This document shows positions 17,069-25,420 of a stretch of DNA of 54,562 nt, piece by piece (the stretch's first letter is position 1; each line of letters starts with the position of its first letter). The stretch is from Jiangella endophytica (lineage in GTDB: Bacteria > Actinomycetota > Actinomycetes > Jiangellales > Jiangellaceae): NCBI RefSeq assembly GCF_003427025.1, contig NZ_QVAI01000028.1, positions 1 to 54,562 on the forward strand, given 5' to 3'. The position numbers and the translations under genes are program-made. The notes beneath the pieces are model-generated. The model was not told the origin of the DNA. It did no database searches and was given only the letters and a program-made list of their open reading frames with translations.

Positions 17069-18454
17069 ATGGCCGACGCCACGGGAGCCGCGGCCTGCGA
17101 CCTCCTGCTGACCGGCGGCGCCGTGGTCACCATGGACCCGGCGGCCGGCGTGATCGAGGACGGCGCCGTCGCGGTCGGCGGGGGACGGGTGACCGCCGTG
17201 GGGACCGCCGCCGAGCTGGCGGGTCTCCAGCCGTCGCGCAGCGTGGACTGCCGTGGCGCGGTGGTGCTGCCGGGTCTGATCGACACCCATACGCACCTGT
17301 ACCAGGGCCTCGCTCGCAGCCTCGGTGAGGGCCGGCCCCTCTGGTCCTGGCTGGCGGACTTCATGTGGCCCTACGCCGCGCAGCTGACCAGGGAGGACGT
17401 CCGCGCGGCGGCGCTGCTCGGTGCGGTCGAGGCGGCCCGGGCCGGGACGACGGCGCTGCTGGACCACCATTACGCCCCGGCGGACCCCGAGACGGTCCTC
17501 GCGGTCGCCGAGGCGGTCGAGTCGGTGGGGCTGCGTGGCGCCGTCGCCCGCGGGATGGCGGGCACCCCGAGTGCGGTGGCCCGCGACCACGGGCTCGCCG
17601 GTGGGCTCTTCGCGCACTCCACCAGCGAGGAGATCGAGCTGACGCGGGAGTGCGTCGCGGCCCGGCCGCCCGGCAGTCGCGTCGCCGTCTGGCCCGGCCC
17701 GCACAACGTCACGTATGCGGACCAGGAGCTGCTGCGGGCGTCGGCCGAGCTGGCGCACGACCTGGGAACCGGCTGGCACGCGCACTGCGCCTCCACGCTT
17801 CGCGACCCCGAGGTGTACCGAGACGCCTACGGCACCACGCCGGTCGCGTGGCTGCACGACCAGGGCCTGCTCGGCCCGCGCAGCACGCTCGCCCACGGCA
17901 TCCACCTGAGCGACGCCGAGGTGCGGATGGTGGGCGAGACCGGTGCCGCCGTGGCGCACTGCCCGGTGTCGAACCAGTACGGCGCCGACGGCGTCCTGCG
18001 GCTGCGCGAGCTGCGCGCGGCGGGTGCGGTCGTCGCGCTGGGCACCGACGGCGCGGCGTACAACCACCGTCAGGACCTCTTCGAATGCATGAAGCAGGCG
18101 GTCCTGGTCCAGCGCATGCACCGCCTGGATCCCGAGGCCTCGCGCAGCGACGAGGCACTGGCCCTCGCGACCCGCGAGGGGGCGCGGCTGCTCGGCGTCG
18201 ACGCGGGCGTCCTGGCACCCGGCAAGCTGGCCGACCTCACGGTGGTCGGGCTCGGCGCGGCGCATCTGACGCCGCACCACGACGTCCAGGCTTCGCTCGT
18301 GTACGCGGCCCGCGGCTCCGACGTGCTCATGACCGTCGTGGGCGGCGAGGTCGTGTTCGAGGACGGCCGCTGCACCCGGGTGGACGAGGACGCGATCTGC
18401 GCGGAAGCACTCGAGCGCGCCACGGCCGTGGTGCGCCGCGCCGGGATCGCCTGA
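17069..18454 (+). CDS. ATZ/TRZ-family amidohydrolase (deaminase-like), copy 1
   Basis: Metal-dependent hydrolase of 461 aa in the AtzA/TrzN/SsnA/8-oxoguanine deaminase branch of the amidohydrolase superfamily. These enzymes remove amino, chloro or similar groups from N-heterocycles. Metal and catalytic motifs in order: LIDTHTHLYQG (HxH), GWHAHCAS, LAHGIHLSD and LGTDGAAYNH (metal-bound Asp). The C-terminal LAPGKLADLTVVGL matches the family's closing beta-sandwich. The start lies 3 bases after the NTF2-like gene, so the two are co-translated. The M20 gene follows after 13 bases. The substrate cannot be fixed from sequence; 8-oxoguanine-deaminase-like or hydroxytriazine-like activity are the nearest named possibilities. 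Confidence 0.87.
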   Translation: MADATGAAACDLLLTGGAVVTMDPAAGVIEDGAVAVGGGRVTAVGTAAELAGLQPSRSVDCRGAVVLPGLIDTHTHLYQGLARSLGEGRPLWSWLADFMWPYAAQLTREDVRAAALLGAVEAARAGTTALLDHHYAPADPETVLAVAEAVESVGLRGAVARGMAGTPSAVARDHGLAGGLFAHSTSEEIELTRECVAARPPGSRVAVWPGPHNVTYADQELLRASAELAHDLGTGWHAHCASTLRDPEVYRDAYGTTPVAWLHDQGLLGPRSTLAHGIHLSDAEVRMVGETGAAVAHCPVSNQYGADGVLRLRELRAAGAVVALGTDGAAYNHRQDLFECMKQAVLVQRMHRLDPEASRSDEALALATREGARLLGVDAGVLAPGKLADLTVVGLGAAHLTPHHDVQASLVYAARGSDVLMTVVGGEVVFEDGRCTRVDEDAICAEALERATAVVRRAGIA

Positions 18455-18467
18455 GGAAGGACCCCAC

Positions 18468-19757
18468 ATGAGCCGAACCGATGCGGCCGTGCGCGCGATG
18501 ATCGCGGACCGGCGCGACCTGCACACCCACGCCGAGCCCGGGTGGTGCGAGGTGCGCACCGCGTCGCTGGTGGCGCGCCGCCTGGCCGATCTCGGGTTCG
18601 CCGTCCGGGTGGGGCGCGAGGTGCTGGCCGAGGACCGCCCGGGGCTGCCGTCACGCGGGGAGCTCGACGAGGCCTACCGCCGGGCGCTCGCCCACGGGGC
18701 CGACCCGGACTACGCCGAACGGGTCCGCGACGGGTTCACCGGCGTGGTGGCGACGCTGGCGACCGGGCGCCCCGGGCCCACCGTCGCCCTGCGGTTCGAC
18801 ATCGACGCCAACTACGGTCACGAATCGAGCGACCCCGGGCACACCGCGCAGCGCGGCGGCTACCGCTCCCGCAACGCGGGCGTCCATCACAGCTGCGGCC
18901 ACGACGCGCACACCGCGATCGGCCTCGCGGTGGCCCGTGAGCTGGCCGCCGCCGACGCCCGGCCGGCCGGCGAGGTCCGGCTGGTCTTCCAGCCCGCCGA
19001 GGAGGGGCTGCGCGGCGGGCCGGCGATGGTGGCCGCCGGTGTGGTCGACTCCGTCGACGTCCTGTTCGGCTGCCACATCGGGGTTCAGGCGCGCGCGACC
19101 GGCGAGGTGGTCGCCGGCTATCGGCGGATCCTGGCCAGCCGCAAGTTCGACGTGCGCTTCCTGGGCCGGAACGCCCATGCGGGCATCTCCCCGCATGAGG
19201 GCCGCAACGCCGTCCAGGCCGCCGCGATCGCCGTCCAGAACCTGCTGGCGATCAGCCGGCACGGTGACGGAGAGACCCGGGTCAACGTCGGGACCGTCGA
19301 GGGCGGCGAGACCCGGAACTCGGTGCCCGCGCACGCCCTGCTGCGGGGCGAGGTCCGCGCCGACGACGACGCCATCCTGGGCTATCTGCTCGACCGGGTG
19401 GACGACGTGGTGCGCGGCGCCGCCGCCGTCGCCGGCGTCGAGGCCCGGATCGAGGTGGCCGGGGGAGCGGCGGGCGCGGACAGCACCCCCGAGCTGGCGG
19501 CGATGGTCGCGCGGGTGGCCGCCGGGGTGGACGGGGTCACGCTCGTCCGCGCGACCGCCGACTTCAAGGGGAGCGACGACATGAGCAGCTTCATGAACGC
19601 CGTCCAGGGCGCCGGCGGCCAGGCCGTCTACTTCGGGCTCGGGTCGCGCCTCGGTGACGTGCACCACGCGCCGTCCTTCGACGTCGACGACGACGCGCTG
19701 GTCATCGGCCGCGACGTCTTCCTCGGCTGCCTGCGCGACCTGGGCGTGCTCGGGTGA
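18468..19757 (+). CDS. M20-family amidohydrolase (AbgA/AbgB-like)
   Basis: A 429-aa zinc amidase/peptidase of the M20D group, closest in pattern to p-aminobenzoyl-glutamate hydrolase and related amidohydrolases. Visible motifs: RRDLHTHAEPGW at the start, VALRFDIDAN with metal Asp, HHSCGHDAHTAIG, the catalytic FQPAEEGLRGGP, and FDVRFLGRNAHAGISPHEG opening the dimerisation domain. FKGSDDMSSFMN carries the late metal-site region. An insertion after residue 45 (about 55-85) is as in AbgA-type proteins. It overlaps the dihydroorotase-like gene by 4 bases (GTGA). In context it should cut an amide or carbamoyl bond after or before ring opening. Confidence 0.85.
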   Translation: MSRTDAAVRAMIADRRDLHTHAEPGWCEVRTASLVARRLADLGFAVRVGREVLAEDRPGLPSRGELDEAYRRALAHGADPDYAERVRDGFTGVVATLATGRPGPTVALRFDIDANYGHESSDPGHTAQRGGYRSRNAGVHHSCGHDAHTAIGLAVARELAAADARPAGEVRLVFQPAEEGLRGGPAMVAAGVVDSVDVLFGCHIGVQARATGEVVAGYRRILASRKFDVRFLGRNAHAGISPHEGRNAVQAAAIAVQNLLAISRHGDGETRVNVGTVEGGETRNSVPAHALLRGEVRADDDAILGYLLDRVDDVVRGAAAVAGVEARIEVAGGAAGADSTPELAAMVARVAAGVDGVTLVRATADFKGSDDMSSFMNAVQGAGGQAVYFGLGSRLGDVHHAPSFDVDDDALVIGRDVFLGCLRDLGVLG

Positions 19758-21118
19758 GCGCCGACACCCTCTTCCGCGGCGGTACGGCGGTGCTGCCCGG
19801 AGGGCGGGTCGCCGCGGACGTCGCCGTGACCGGTGGCGTCATCTCAGCCCTGGCGGCACCGGGGACGCTGAGCGCGGCTGAGGTCGTCGACGTCCGCGGC
19901 AAGATCCTGCTGCCCGGCGCGGTCGACGTGCACGTGCACTTCCGCCAGCCGGGGTTCGAGCAGAAGGAGGACTTCCGGACCGGCAGCGCCGCCGCCGCGT
20001 GCGGCGGGGTCACGACTGTGTGCGACATGCCGAACACCCACCCGCCGGTGACCGGTGCCGAGCGGTTCCGGGCCAAGCGCGACCTGGTGGCGGGCACGTC
20101 GCACGTCGACTACGGGCTCTGGTCCGGCGGCACCGACCTGCCCGAGCTGGCCGCGATGGCGGAGCTGGGCGCGGTGGGGGTCAAGGTCTACCTGAACCGC
20201 TCGCACCGGGCCGACGACCCGTACGCCGACGAGCTCTCGATGCCCGGCGACGACACGCTGCGGGCGCTGTTCCGCGCCTGCGCGAGCCGCTCGCAGCCGG
20301 TCGCCGTCCACGTCGCCGACCACGAGCAGGAGGCCCGGCTCCGGGCGGAGCTGCGGGCGGCCGGCCGCTCGGACGCGCGACTGGTGTGCCGGTCCTATCG
20401 CGGCGACGGCGTCCTCGACGCCCTCTCGGGAGTGCTGGCCGCCGCGGCCGGGACCGGGTGCCGGGTGCACATCGCCCACGCGTCGCTCGCGCCGGTCGCC
20501 GCCATCGACCGCATCGACGCCGCACGACGGTCGGGTGTCCGCGTCACCGCCGAGTGCGGCCCGCCCGCGCTGCTGGAGGACGACCTCGACCGCCTCGGCG
20601 TGCTCGGGGTGCCGTTCGCCTTCCCCGCCGCCGACGCCGACGCGTACTGGTCCGCACTCGCTGACGGGCGCATCGACCTGGTGGCCACCGATCACGCACC
20701 GCACTCGAGGCAGGACAAGGCGGCCGGGCTGGACGACGTGTGGGCGGCCCCGCCGGGGTACCCGGGAGTCGAGACCTCGCTGCCGCTGATGGTCGACGCG
20801 GTGCTGGCGGGACGGCTGACCTGGGCGCGCCTGGTGGAGCTGACCAGCGCGGCGCCGGCTCGGCTGTGCGGGCTCGCCGGCAAGGGCGCGATCACCCGCG
20901 GTGCCGACGCCGACCTCGTCGTCGTCGATCCCGGCGCCACCACGACCGTCGACGCCACCCGGCTGCACAGCCGAGCCGGCTGGTCGCCGTTCGACGGCCG
21001 GCGCCTCGCCGGCGCGCTCACCGCCACCTACCTGCGCGGCCGCGAGATCGCCCGCGACGGCGAGGTGCTGCCCGGCCCGCCGACGGGCCGGTTCCTGATC
21101 CCGGAAGGACACCGGTGA
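19754..21118 (+). CDS. Dihydroorotase/allantoinase-like cyclic amidase
   Basis: A 454-aa cyclic amidohydrolase that should reversibly open or close a cyclic amide or ureide ring. The binuclear metal site is complete: DVHVHFRQPG (HxH), the carboxylated Lys in AVGVKVYLN, HIAHAS, and VATDHAPHS with the metal Asp. The fingerprint (VHVHFRQPG, CGGVTTVCDMPNT) is shared by dihydroorotases and allantoinases. The start GTG overlaps the M20 gene (GTGA) and its own stop overlaps the LLM oxygenase gene (GTGA), so three enzymes are translationally coupled. It lies in a catabolic operon with no other pyrimidine-synthesis genes, so true dihydroorotase activity in biosynthesis is unlikely. Confidence 0.85.
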   Translation: MSADTLFRGGTAVLPGGRVAADVAVTGGVISALAAPGTLSAAEVVDVRGKILLPGAVDVHVHFRQPGFEQKEDFRTGSAAAACGGVTTVCDMPNTHPPVTGAERFRAKRDLVAGTSHVDYGLWSGGTDLPELAAMAELGAVGVKVYLNRSHRADDPYADELSMPGDDTLRALFRACASRSQPVAVHVADHEQEARLRAELRAAGRSDARLVCRSYRGDGVLDALSGVLAAAAGTGCRVHIAHASLAPVAAIDRIDAARRSGVRVTAECGPPALLEDDLDRLGVLGVPFAFPAADADAYWSALADGRIDLVATDHAPHSRQDKAAGLDDVWAAPPGYPGVETSLPLMVDAVLAGRLTWARLVELTSAAPARLCGLAGKGAITRGADADLVVVDPGATTTVDATRLHSRAGWSPFDGRRLAGALTATYLRGREIARDGEVLPGPPTGRFLIPEGHR

Positions 21119-22113
21119 AGATCGGACTGCACTACAGCTTCCAGGTGGCGCCGCACGAGTCCGGCCAGCGCGTCGTCGAGCGCGGGCTGCGCGACATCGC
21201 CGCCGCGGACGCGCGGGGCTTCTCCTCGGTCGTCTTCGCCGAGCACCACTTCCTCGACGACGGCTGGTTGCCGCGGCCGATGCTGCTGGCGAGCGCCGCG
21301 GCAGCCGTGACGACGCGGATGCGGATCGGCACCGACATCGTGATCCTGCCCCTGCACCACCCCGTCGCCGTCGCCGAGGAGGCGGCGGTGCTGGACCTGA
21401 TGTCGGGCGGACGCGCGATCCTGGGCGTGGGGCTCGGCTGGGTCGAGGCCGAGTTCGACGGCTTCGGCGTCCCCTACCGCCGCCGGGCCCGCATCTACCA
21501 GGAGTCGATCGGGGTGGTCCGCCGGCTCCTGGCCGGGGAGGTGGTCGACGGCGAGGGCCACTACGCCTTCCGGGGCGCGCGGGTGCGTCCGCTGCCCGTC
21601 AACCCCGGCGGCGTCCCGCTGTGGATGGGCGCCCTGGAGGACCCCGGTGTCAGGCGCGCCGCGGCCAGTGGCGACGCCTGGGTGATGCCGCCCGGCAACC
21701 GCGTCGACAAGCTGCGGCGCCAGCTCGCGCTGTTCCGCGAGACCCGGGAGTCGGCCGGACTCGCGCCGGCGACCGAGCAGCCGTTGCGCCGGGAGGCCTT
21801 CGTCGCGGAGACCGACGACCGGGCGTGGGAGTTGTTCGCGCCGGGGATCCGGCACGAGTACGGCCGGGTGTACCGGCCCCTGCACCCGACCTACCCCGAC
21901 GACGACTCGATCGACAACCTGCGCCGCTGGGCCGACGGGCGCTTCCTCATCGGCTCGCCGGAGACGGTGGCTGCCGACCTGCGTCGCTACGAGGACGAGC
22001 TCGGGGTCACCGAGTGCCTGATCCGGTTCCAGCTGCCGGGCGTCGGCGACGAGGTGATCGGCGACGCGCTGGACGGGTTCGCCGCCACGATCGCCTTGCT
22101 GGCACGAGGCTGA
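21115..22113 (+). CDS. LLM-class flavin-dependent oxidoreductase, copy 1
   Basis: A 332-aa luciferase-like monooxygenase (TIM barrel, FMN or F420-dependent). Fingerprints: MKIGLHYSFQVAPHES at the start, SSVVFAEHHFLDDGW, MRIGTDIVILPLHHPVAVAEEAAVLDLMSGGRAILGVGLGW, split here only by normal spacing. Members include RutA, which oxidatively opens the uracil ring, and many other N-heterocycle or alkyl oxygenases. The GTG start overlaps the preceding stop (GTGA) with GGAAGGA upstream. It is last in operon A, followed by a strong inverted repeat. It is not closely matched by the second LLM gene at 31055, so the two probably act on different intermediates. The flavin partner reductase is not encoded nearby. 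Confidence 0.87.
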   Translation: MKIGLHYSFQVAPHESGQRVVERGLRDIAAADARGFSSVVFAEHHFLDDGWLPRPMLLASAAAAVTTRMRIGTDIVILPLHHPVAVAEEAAVLDLMSGGRAILGVGLGWVEAEFDGFGVPYRRRARIYQESIGVVRRLLAGEVVDGEGHYAFRGARVRPLPVNPGGVPLWMGALEDPGVRRAAASGDAWVMPPGNRVDKLRRQLALFRETRESAGLAPATEQPLRREAFVAETDDRAWELFAPGIRHEYGRVYRPLHPTYPDDDSIDNLRRWADGRFLIGSPETVAADLRRYEDELGVTECLIRFQLPGVGDEVIGDALDGFAATIALLARG

Positions 22114-22142
22114 TTCCTCCGCGTCATCGCTCGCGGCGGGCG

Positions 22143-22212
22143 CACCTCACCCGCGCGAGGGCCGTTCGTGGGCCGATCCAGGCCGCTATGCGGCCTGCAC
22201 GCGGGTGAGGTG
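22143..22212. terminator. Large inverted repeat between convergent genes
   Basis: CACCTCACCCGCG (22143-22155) pairs perfectly with CGCGGGTGAGGTG (22200-22212). Inside lies a second hairpin, GGCCGC-TAT-GCGGCC (22181-22195). It fills the 118-bp gap between the converging LLM and IadA-like genes. A U-tract is absent, as is common for actinobacterial terminators. A bidirectional terminator is the simplest reading. Confidence 0.6.
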
Positions 22213-22231
22213 ATCCCACGGAGAGTGACGT

Positions 22232-23401
22232 TCAGGCCGGTTCGTACATCGAGCGGACCAGCGCCCGCCCGTCGGCGACCAACCGGCGGCCGCGGGCGAA
22301 CACGTCGACGATGCGCAGGTCGTCGTCCACGATCAGCAGGTCGGCGTCGCCGCCCACCCGGACCCGCCCCTTGGCGTCGAGTCCGAGCGCCCGGGCCGGG
22401 TTGGCGGTGACGAACGACAGGGCCCGCCCGAGCGACAACCCGTGGTCGCGGACCAGCTCGGCCACCGTGTCCCAGAGCCAGCCGAGGCTCTTCTCGTAGA
22501 CGTCGCGGCTGCCGTCGGGCAGCAGGATCGGCACACTCGCGTTGCCGTCGGTCGTCATCGTCACCAGGTTCGGGTCGACCCCGGCGGTCAGCGTGCGCAC
22601 GACCGCCTCGGCGGCCGGTACCGCGCGCGGGTGCCCGAAGGCCGGCGTCAGGATCGGGTTGAAGTCGACGAAGCCGCCCGCGGCCGCGACGTCGAGCACG
22701 GCCTGCATCGTGTGCTCGGTGTAGTTGCCGTGCGTCGCCTGGAACCGGTGCGCCGGCACACCGGAGGTGCGCATCGCGTGCAGGAACTGCCCGGCCGGGT
22801 CGGCGGACTGCCCGAGGTGGGCATGCAGCAGGCAGGCCTTGCCGGTGGCGCCGGCCAGATAGTGCAGCTGAGCGGCGAGCTCGACGAGTTCCTCGTCCCG
22901 GAACGGCGTGGCCTTGACCTCGCCCAGCGCGACCTTCACCCCGATGAACTTCTCGATGGTGAAGAGATCGCCGAGCAGCGACCCGGTGACGGTGCGGAAC
23001 GGCCGCTGGAACCCACCGGCCATGGCGTAGGCCGAGATGCCCTCGCTCTCCAGCGCGTAGGTCTTCGCCAGCAGCCCTTCGAGGTTCTTGGCCACCATGT
23101 CCAGCCCCGGCGGCGCGACGACCGTCGTGATGCCGGCGAGCGCGAGCTCACCCACCCACAGCTCGGGGATCCGCGAGGCGTAGCCCTCGTTGCCGCCACC
23201 GCCGATCACGTGCAGGTGACCGTCGACGAGACCGGGCACGACCCGCCGGCCCGCGGCGTCGATCTCGACGACGTCCAAGCCGCCGAGATCCAGGTTCTCC
23301 TCGATCGCGACGACCCGTCCGCCGGCCAGCAGGACGTCGCGGACGCCGACGTCCTCGGGCGCATGGACGCGGCCGTTCCGGATGGCGCAGAGCTCGCTCA
23401 C
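22232..23401 (-). CDS. IadA-like amidohydrolase (beta-aspartyl dipeptidase family)
   Basis: A 389-aa amidohydrolase of the isoaspartyl dipeptidase branch. The family block VDGHLHVIGGGGNEGY carries HxH and is followed by the bridging Lys of FIGVKVALGEVKATPF. The His of THGNYTEH and the metal Asp of TTDGNAS complete the site. E. coli IadA has the corresponding GGGGE, GVK and SDGNGS blocks. IadA splits beta-aspartyl peptides, which arise from succinimide rings, so an imide- or isopeptide-derived substrate fits this island. The GTG start has a clear GGGAGGT ribosome site. It is divergent from the second deaminase-like gene and shares the single operator at 23445, which lies 43 bases upstream. Confidence 0.83.
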   Translation of the reverse strand: MSELCAIRNGRVHAPEDVGVRDVLLAGGRVVAIEENLDLGGLDVVEIDAAGRRVVPGLVDGHLHVIGGGGNEGYASRIPELWVGELALAGITTVVAPPGLDMVAKNLEGLLAKTYALESEGISAYAMAGGFQRPFRTVTGSLLGDLFTIEKFIGVKVALGEVKATPFRDEELVELAAQLHYLAGATGKACLLHAHLGQSADPAGQFLHAMRTSGVPAHRFQATHGNYTEHTMQAVLDVAAAGGFVDFNPILTPAFGHPRAVPAAEAVVRTLTAGVDPNLVTMTTDGNASVPILLPDGSRDVYEKSLGWLWDTVAELVRDHGLSLGRALSFVTANPARALGLDAKGRVRVGGDADLLIVDDDLRIVDVFARGRRLVADGRALVRSMYEPA

Positions 23402-23444
23402 GGTGACCTCCCGGGGGTTGACGCGGCGCTCGCTGAGCTGAGAA

Positions 23445-23459
23445 TGTAATCAAATTACA
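23445..23459. promoter_or_regulatory. Island operator copy 3
   Basis: TGTAATCAAATTACA, extended to a 17-bp perfect palindrome by flanking A/T. This single copy serves a divergent pair: 24 bases before the 23484 gene and 43 before the IadA-like gene. On the minus strand TAATTT gives a -10-like hexamer. On the plus strand TTGACG (23418-23423) resembles a -35, but the spacing to the palindrome is long. Confidence 0.8.
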
Positions 23460-23483
23460 TGCCAGCGCGCAAGGGAGTCCGAC

Positions 23484-24833
23484 ATGCCGGACCAGCTCAC
23501 CACGGTCGCCGCGCGCTGGACCGTGCTGCCGCTGCCGTCGGGTGGCGCCGAGGCTGTCGAGAACGTGACGGTGCTGGTCAGAGGCCACCGCATCGAGGAC
23601 GTCGTGCGCGGCCCGGTGAACGTGGACGCCGACCGGCGCATCGAGCTGCCGCGGGGGATCGTCCTGCCCGGCTTCGTCAACCTGCACAACCATGCGCTCA
23701 ACGGCCCGGTCTTCCGCGGCATCGTCGACGACGCCGCGGTCGCGGCCGACACCATCGTCTACGACCTGCTGCTGCCCCTCGGCGATCTCGCGGGCGAGGT
23801 GCTGACGGACGACGAGCTCCGGGCGGTGTACCGGCTGGCGGTGCTCGAGCTGCTCCGGACGGGGACCACGAGCGTCCTCGACATGCCGCGCGCCCAGCAC
23901 CACGGGTTGCTCGAGGCGGCCGCCGAGCTGGGGCTGCGCGCCTTCGCCGCACCGTACGTGTTCTCCACGCGCGACGAGGACGCCTCGCTGGCCGCGGCGC
24001 TCGCCGTCGCCGATCGCTTCGACGAGGGCCCCGACGGGCGGATCCGGGTCGGCCTCGGACCGCACGCCACGGACACCTGCTCGCCGCGGCTGCTGCGCCG
24101 GATCGCGGAGCTGGCCGGCGAGCGCGACACGTTCGTCAGCATCCACGTCGCCCAGAGCCGCCACGAGGTCGAGACGGTGCGCGTCCGGCACGGACGCACG
24201 CCCGTCGAGTACCTCCGCGACACCGGGCTGCTCGGCCCGCGCACGGTGGTCGCGCACGGCGTCTACGTCGAGGACGGCGACCTCGACCTGCTCCGCGAGT
24301 CCGGCACCACCCTGGCGCACTGCCCGCTGACCTTCGCGCGCAGCGGGGTCACGGTGGCGTTCGGGCGCTTCCACCGCGCCGGCGTGCGGACCGGCATCGG
24401 GACCGACGCCTACAGCTTCGACCACTTCGGCGAGCTCCGCGCGGCAGGCCTCGTCGCCAAGCTCACCAGCGGCGACGGTGCCGCTGCCGACGCCCCGACC
24501 CTGCTGGCCGCCGCCACGAGTGCCGGCGGCGCCGCGCTGGGCGGCCGGTTCGGCCGGATCGAACCGGGCCTGTTCGCGGACCTGATCGGCGTGGACCTGT
24601 CGGCGCCGCACCTGCAGCCGGTCCGCGACCCACTGCGCAACCTCGTCTGGAACGCGACCCCGGCGGACGTCGCCTTCGTCATGGTCGACGGCCGGCGGGT
24701 CGTGGACGGCGGCCGGGTGACCGGCTGCGACGAGCGCCGCGTCGTCGACGAGGCCGCCGCTGCGGTGGAACGGCTGTGGCGCGCCGCCGAGGCCGCCGGC
24801 GTGCTGCCGCCGATCGAGAGGACCCCCGCATGA
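23484..24833 (+). CDS. ATZ/TRZ-family amidohydrolase (deaminase-like), copy 2
   Basis: A 449-aa relative of SAH/MTA deaminase and ATZ/TRZ hydrolases. Metal and catalytic motifs: FVNLHNHALNGPVF (HxH), VSIHVAQSRHE, VVAHGVYVED and GIGTDAYSFDH, ending with the family strand ADVAFVMVDGRRVVDGG. It is clearly distinct from the 17069 enzyme but occupies the same first-enzyme slot, suggesting a different ring substituent or intermediate. GGGAG precedes the ATG. The downstream phosphoribosyltransferase-like gene overlaps by ATGA. It heads operon B, controlled by operator copy 3. Confidence 0.86.
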   Translation: MPDQLTTVAARWTVLPLPSGGAEAVENVTVLVRGHRIEDVVRGPVNVDADRRIELPRGIVLPGFVNLHNHALNGPVFRGIVDDAAVAADTIVYDLLLPLGDLAGEVLTDDELRAVYRLAVLELLRTGTTSVLDMPRAQHHGLLEAAAELGLRAFAAPYVFSTRDEDASLAAALAVADRFDEGPDGRIRVGLGPHATDTCSPRLLRRIAELAGERDTFVSIHVAQSRHEVETVRVRHGRTPVEYLRDTGLLGPRTVVAHGVYVEDGDLDLLRESGTTLAHCPLTFARSGVTVAFGRFHRAGVRTGIGTDAYSFDHFGELRAAGLVAKLTSGDGAAADAPTLLAAATSAGGAALGGRFGRIEPGLFADLIGVDLSAPHLQPVRDPLRNLVWNATPADVAFVMVDGRRVVDGGRVTGCDERRVVDEAAAAVERLWRAAEAAGVLPPIERTPA

Positions 24834-25420
24834 CCCTCGCTCAGCCACCCGATTTCCTGACCGCGCTGGCCGTCGGCGACCTCAGCGTCTTCCAGGCCGA
24901 CGACGTGCGCCGCGACGAGCTGCTGGCCGATCTCGTCGCCGCCGCCTGGGGCACCCACGGTGAGTTCATCGACGCCGACCAGTTCCTCACCAAGCCGACC
25001 GTGCTGCGCCGGCTGGCCTCGATCCTCGCCGGCCGGGTCCCGGACGACGTCGACCGGCTCGTGGGGCGCGACCCGCACTCCCTGGTGCTGGGTGCGGCCC
25101 TGGCTCTCGAGACCGGGCTGCCGCTGGTGGTCGCGCGCCTGGTCGAGACCGGCGGCGGGCCGCGGCTGGCGTGCCACGGCGAGCTGCACGCGGGGGAGCG
25201 GGTGCTCGTGGTCGAAGGGGTGACGGGCACCGGCGCGTCCGCCGCCGAGGCGGTGCGTGCGGTGCGCGACCGTGGCGCCGTCATCGTCGGGGTGCTCGCC
25301 GCCGTCGACCGCGGCAACGGCGCCGCCGAGTTGCTCGAAGGCGTGGCCGTGACCCTGGACCACCTGTTCTCCGACGACGAGCTGCGGCGCACCGCCACCC
25401 GGGAGAGGCGAGCGCCGTGA
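24830..25420 (+). CDS. Orotate phosphoribosyltransferase-like protein
   Basis: A 196-aa type I PRTase-fold protein resembling PyrE. The PRPP-loop region reads VLVVEGVTGTGASAAEAVRA, where true OPRTases have VVDDVxTTGGS-like sequence; one acidic residue and the second Thr of the usual motif are altered. The early segment LAAAWGTHGEFIDADQFLTKPTVLRRL-like region (residues 33-58) matches the OPRT entrance fold. It is flanked by catabolic hydrolases, overlapping both neighbours by 4 bases. It therefore probably ribosylates, de-ribosylates or merely binds a pyrimidine- or orotate-like intermediate rather than making UMP. An effector-binding or inactive role is also possible given the altered loop. 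Confidence 0.75.
   Translation: MTLAQPPDFLTALAVGDLSVFQADDVRRDELLADLVAAAWGTHGEFIDADQFLTKPTVLRRLASILAGRVPDDVDRLVGRDPHSLVLGAALALETGLPLVVARLVETGGGPRLACHGELHAGERVLVVEGVTGTGASAAEAVRAVRDRGAVIVGVLAAVDRGNGAAELLEGVAVTLDHLFSDDELRRTATRERRAP

Noticed and set aside
19754..25420. Reading the dihydroorotase-like and OPRT-like genes as de novo pyrimidine synthesis
   Set aside because: They lie in separate operons with deaminase-, carbamoylase- and oxygenase-like genes, no other pyr genes are present, and the PRPP loop is altered.
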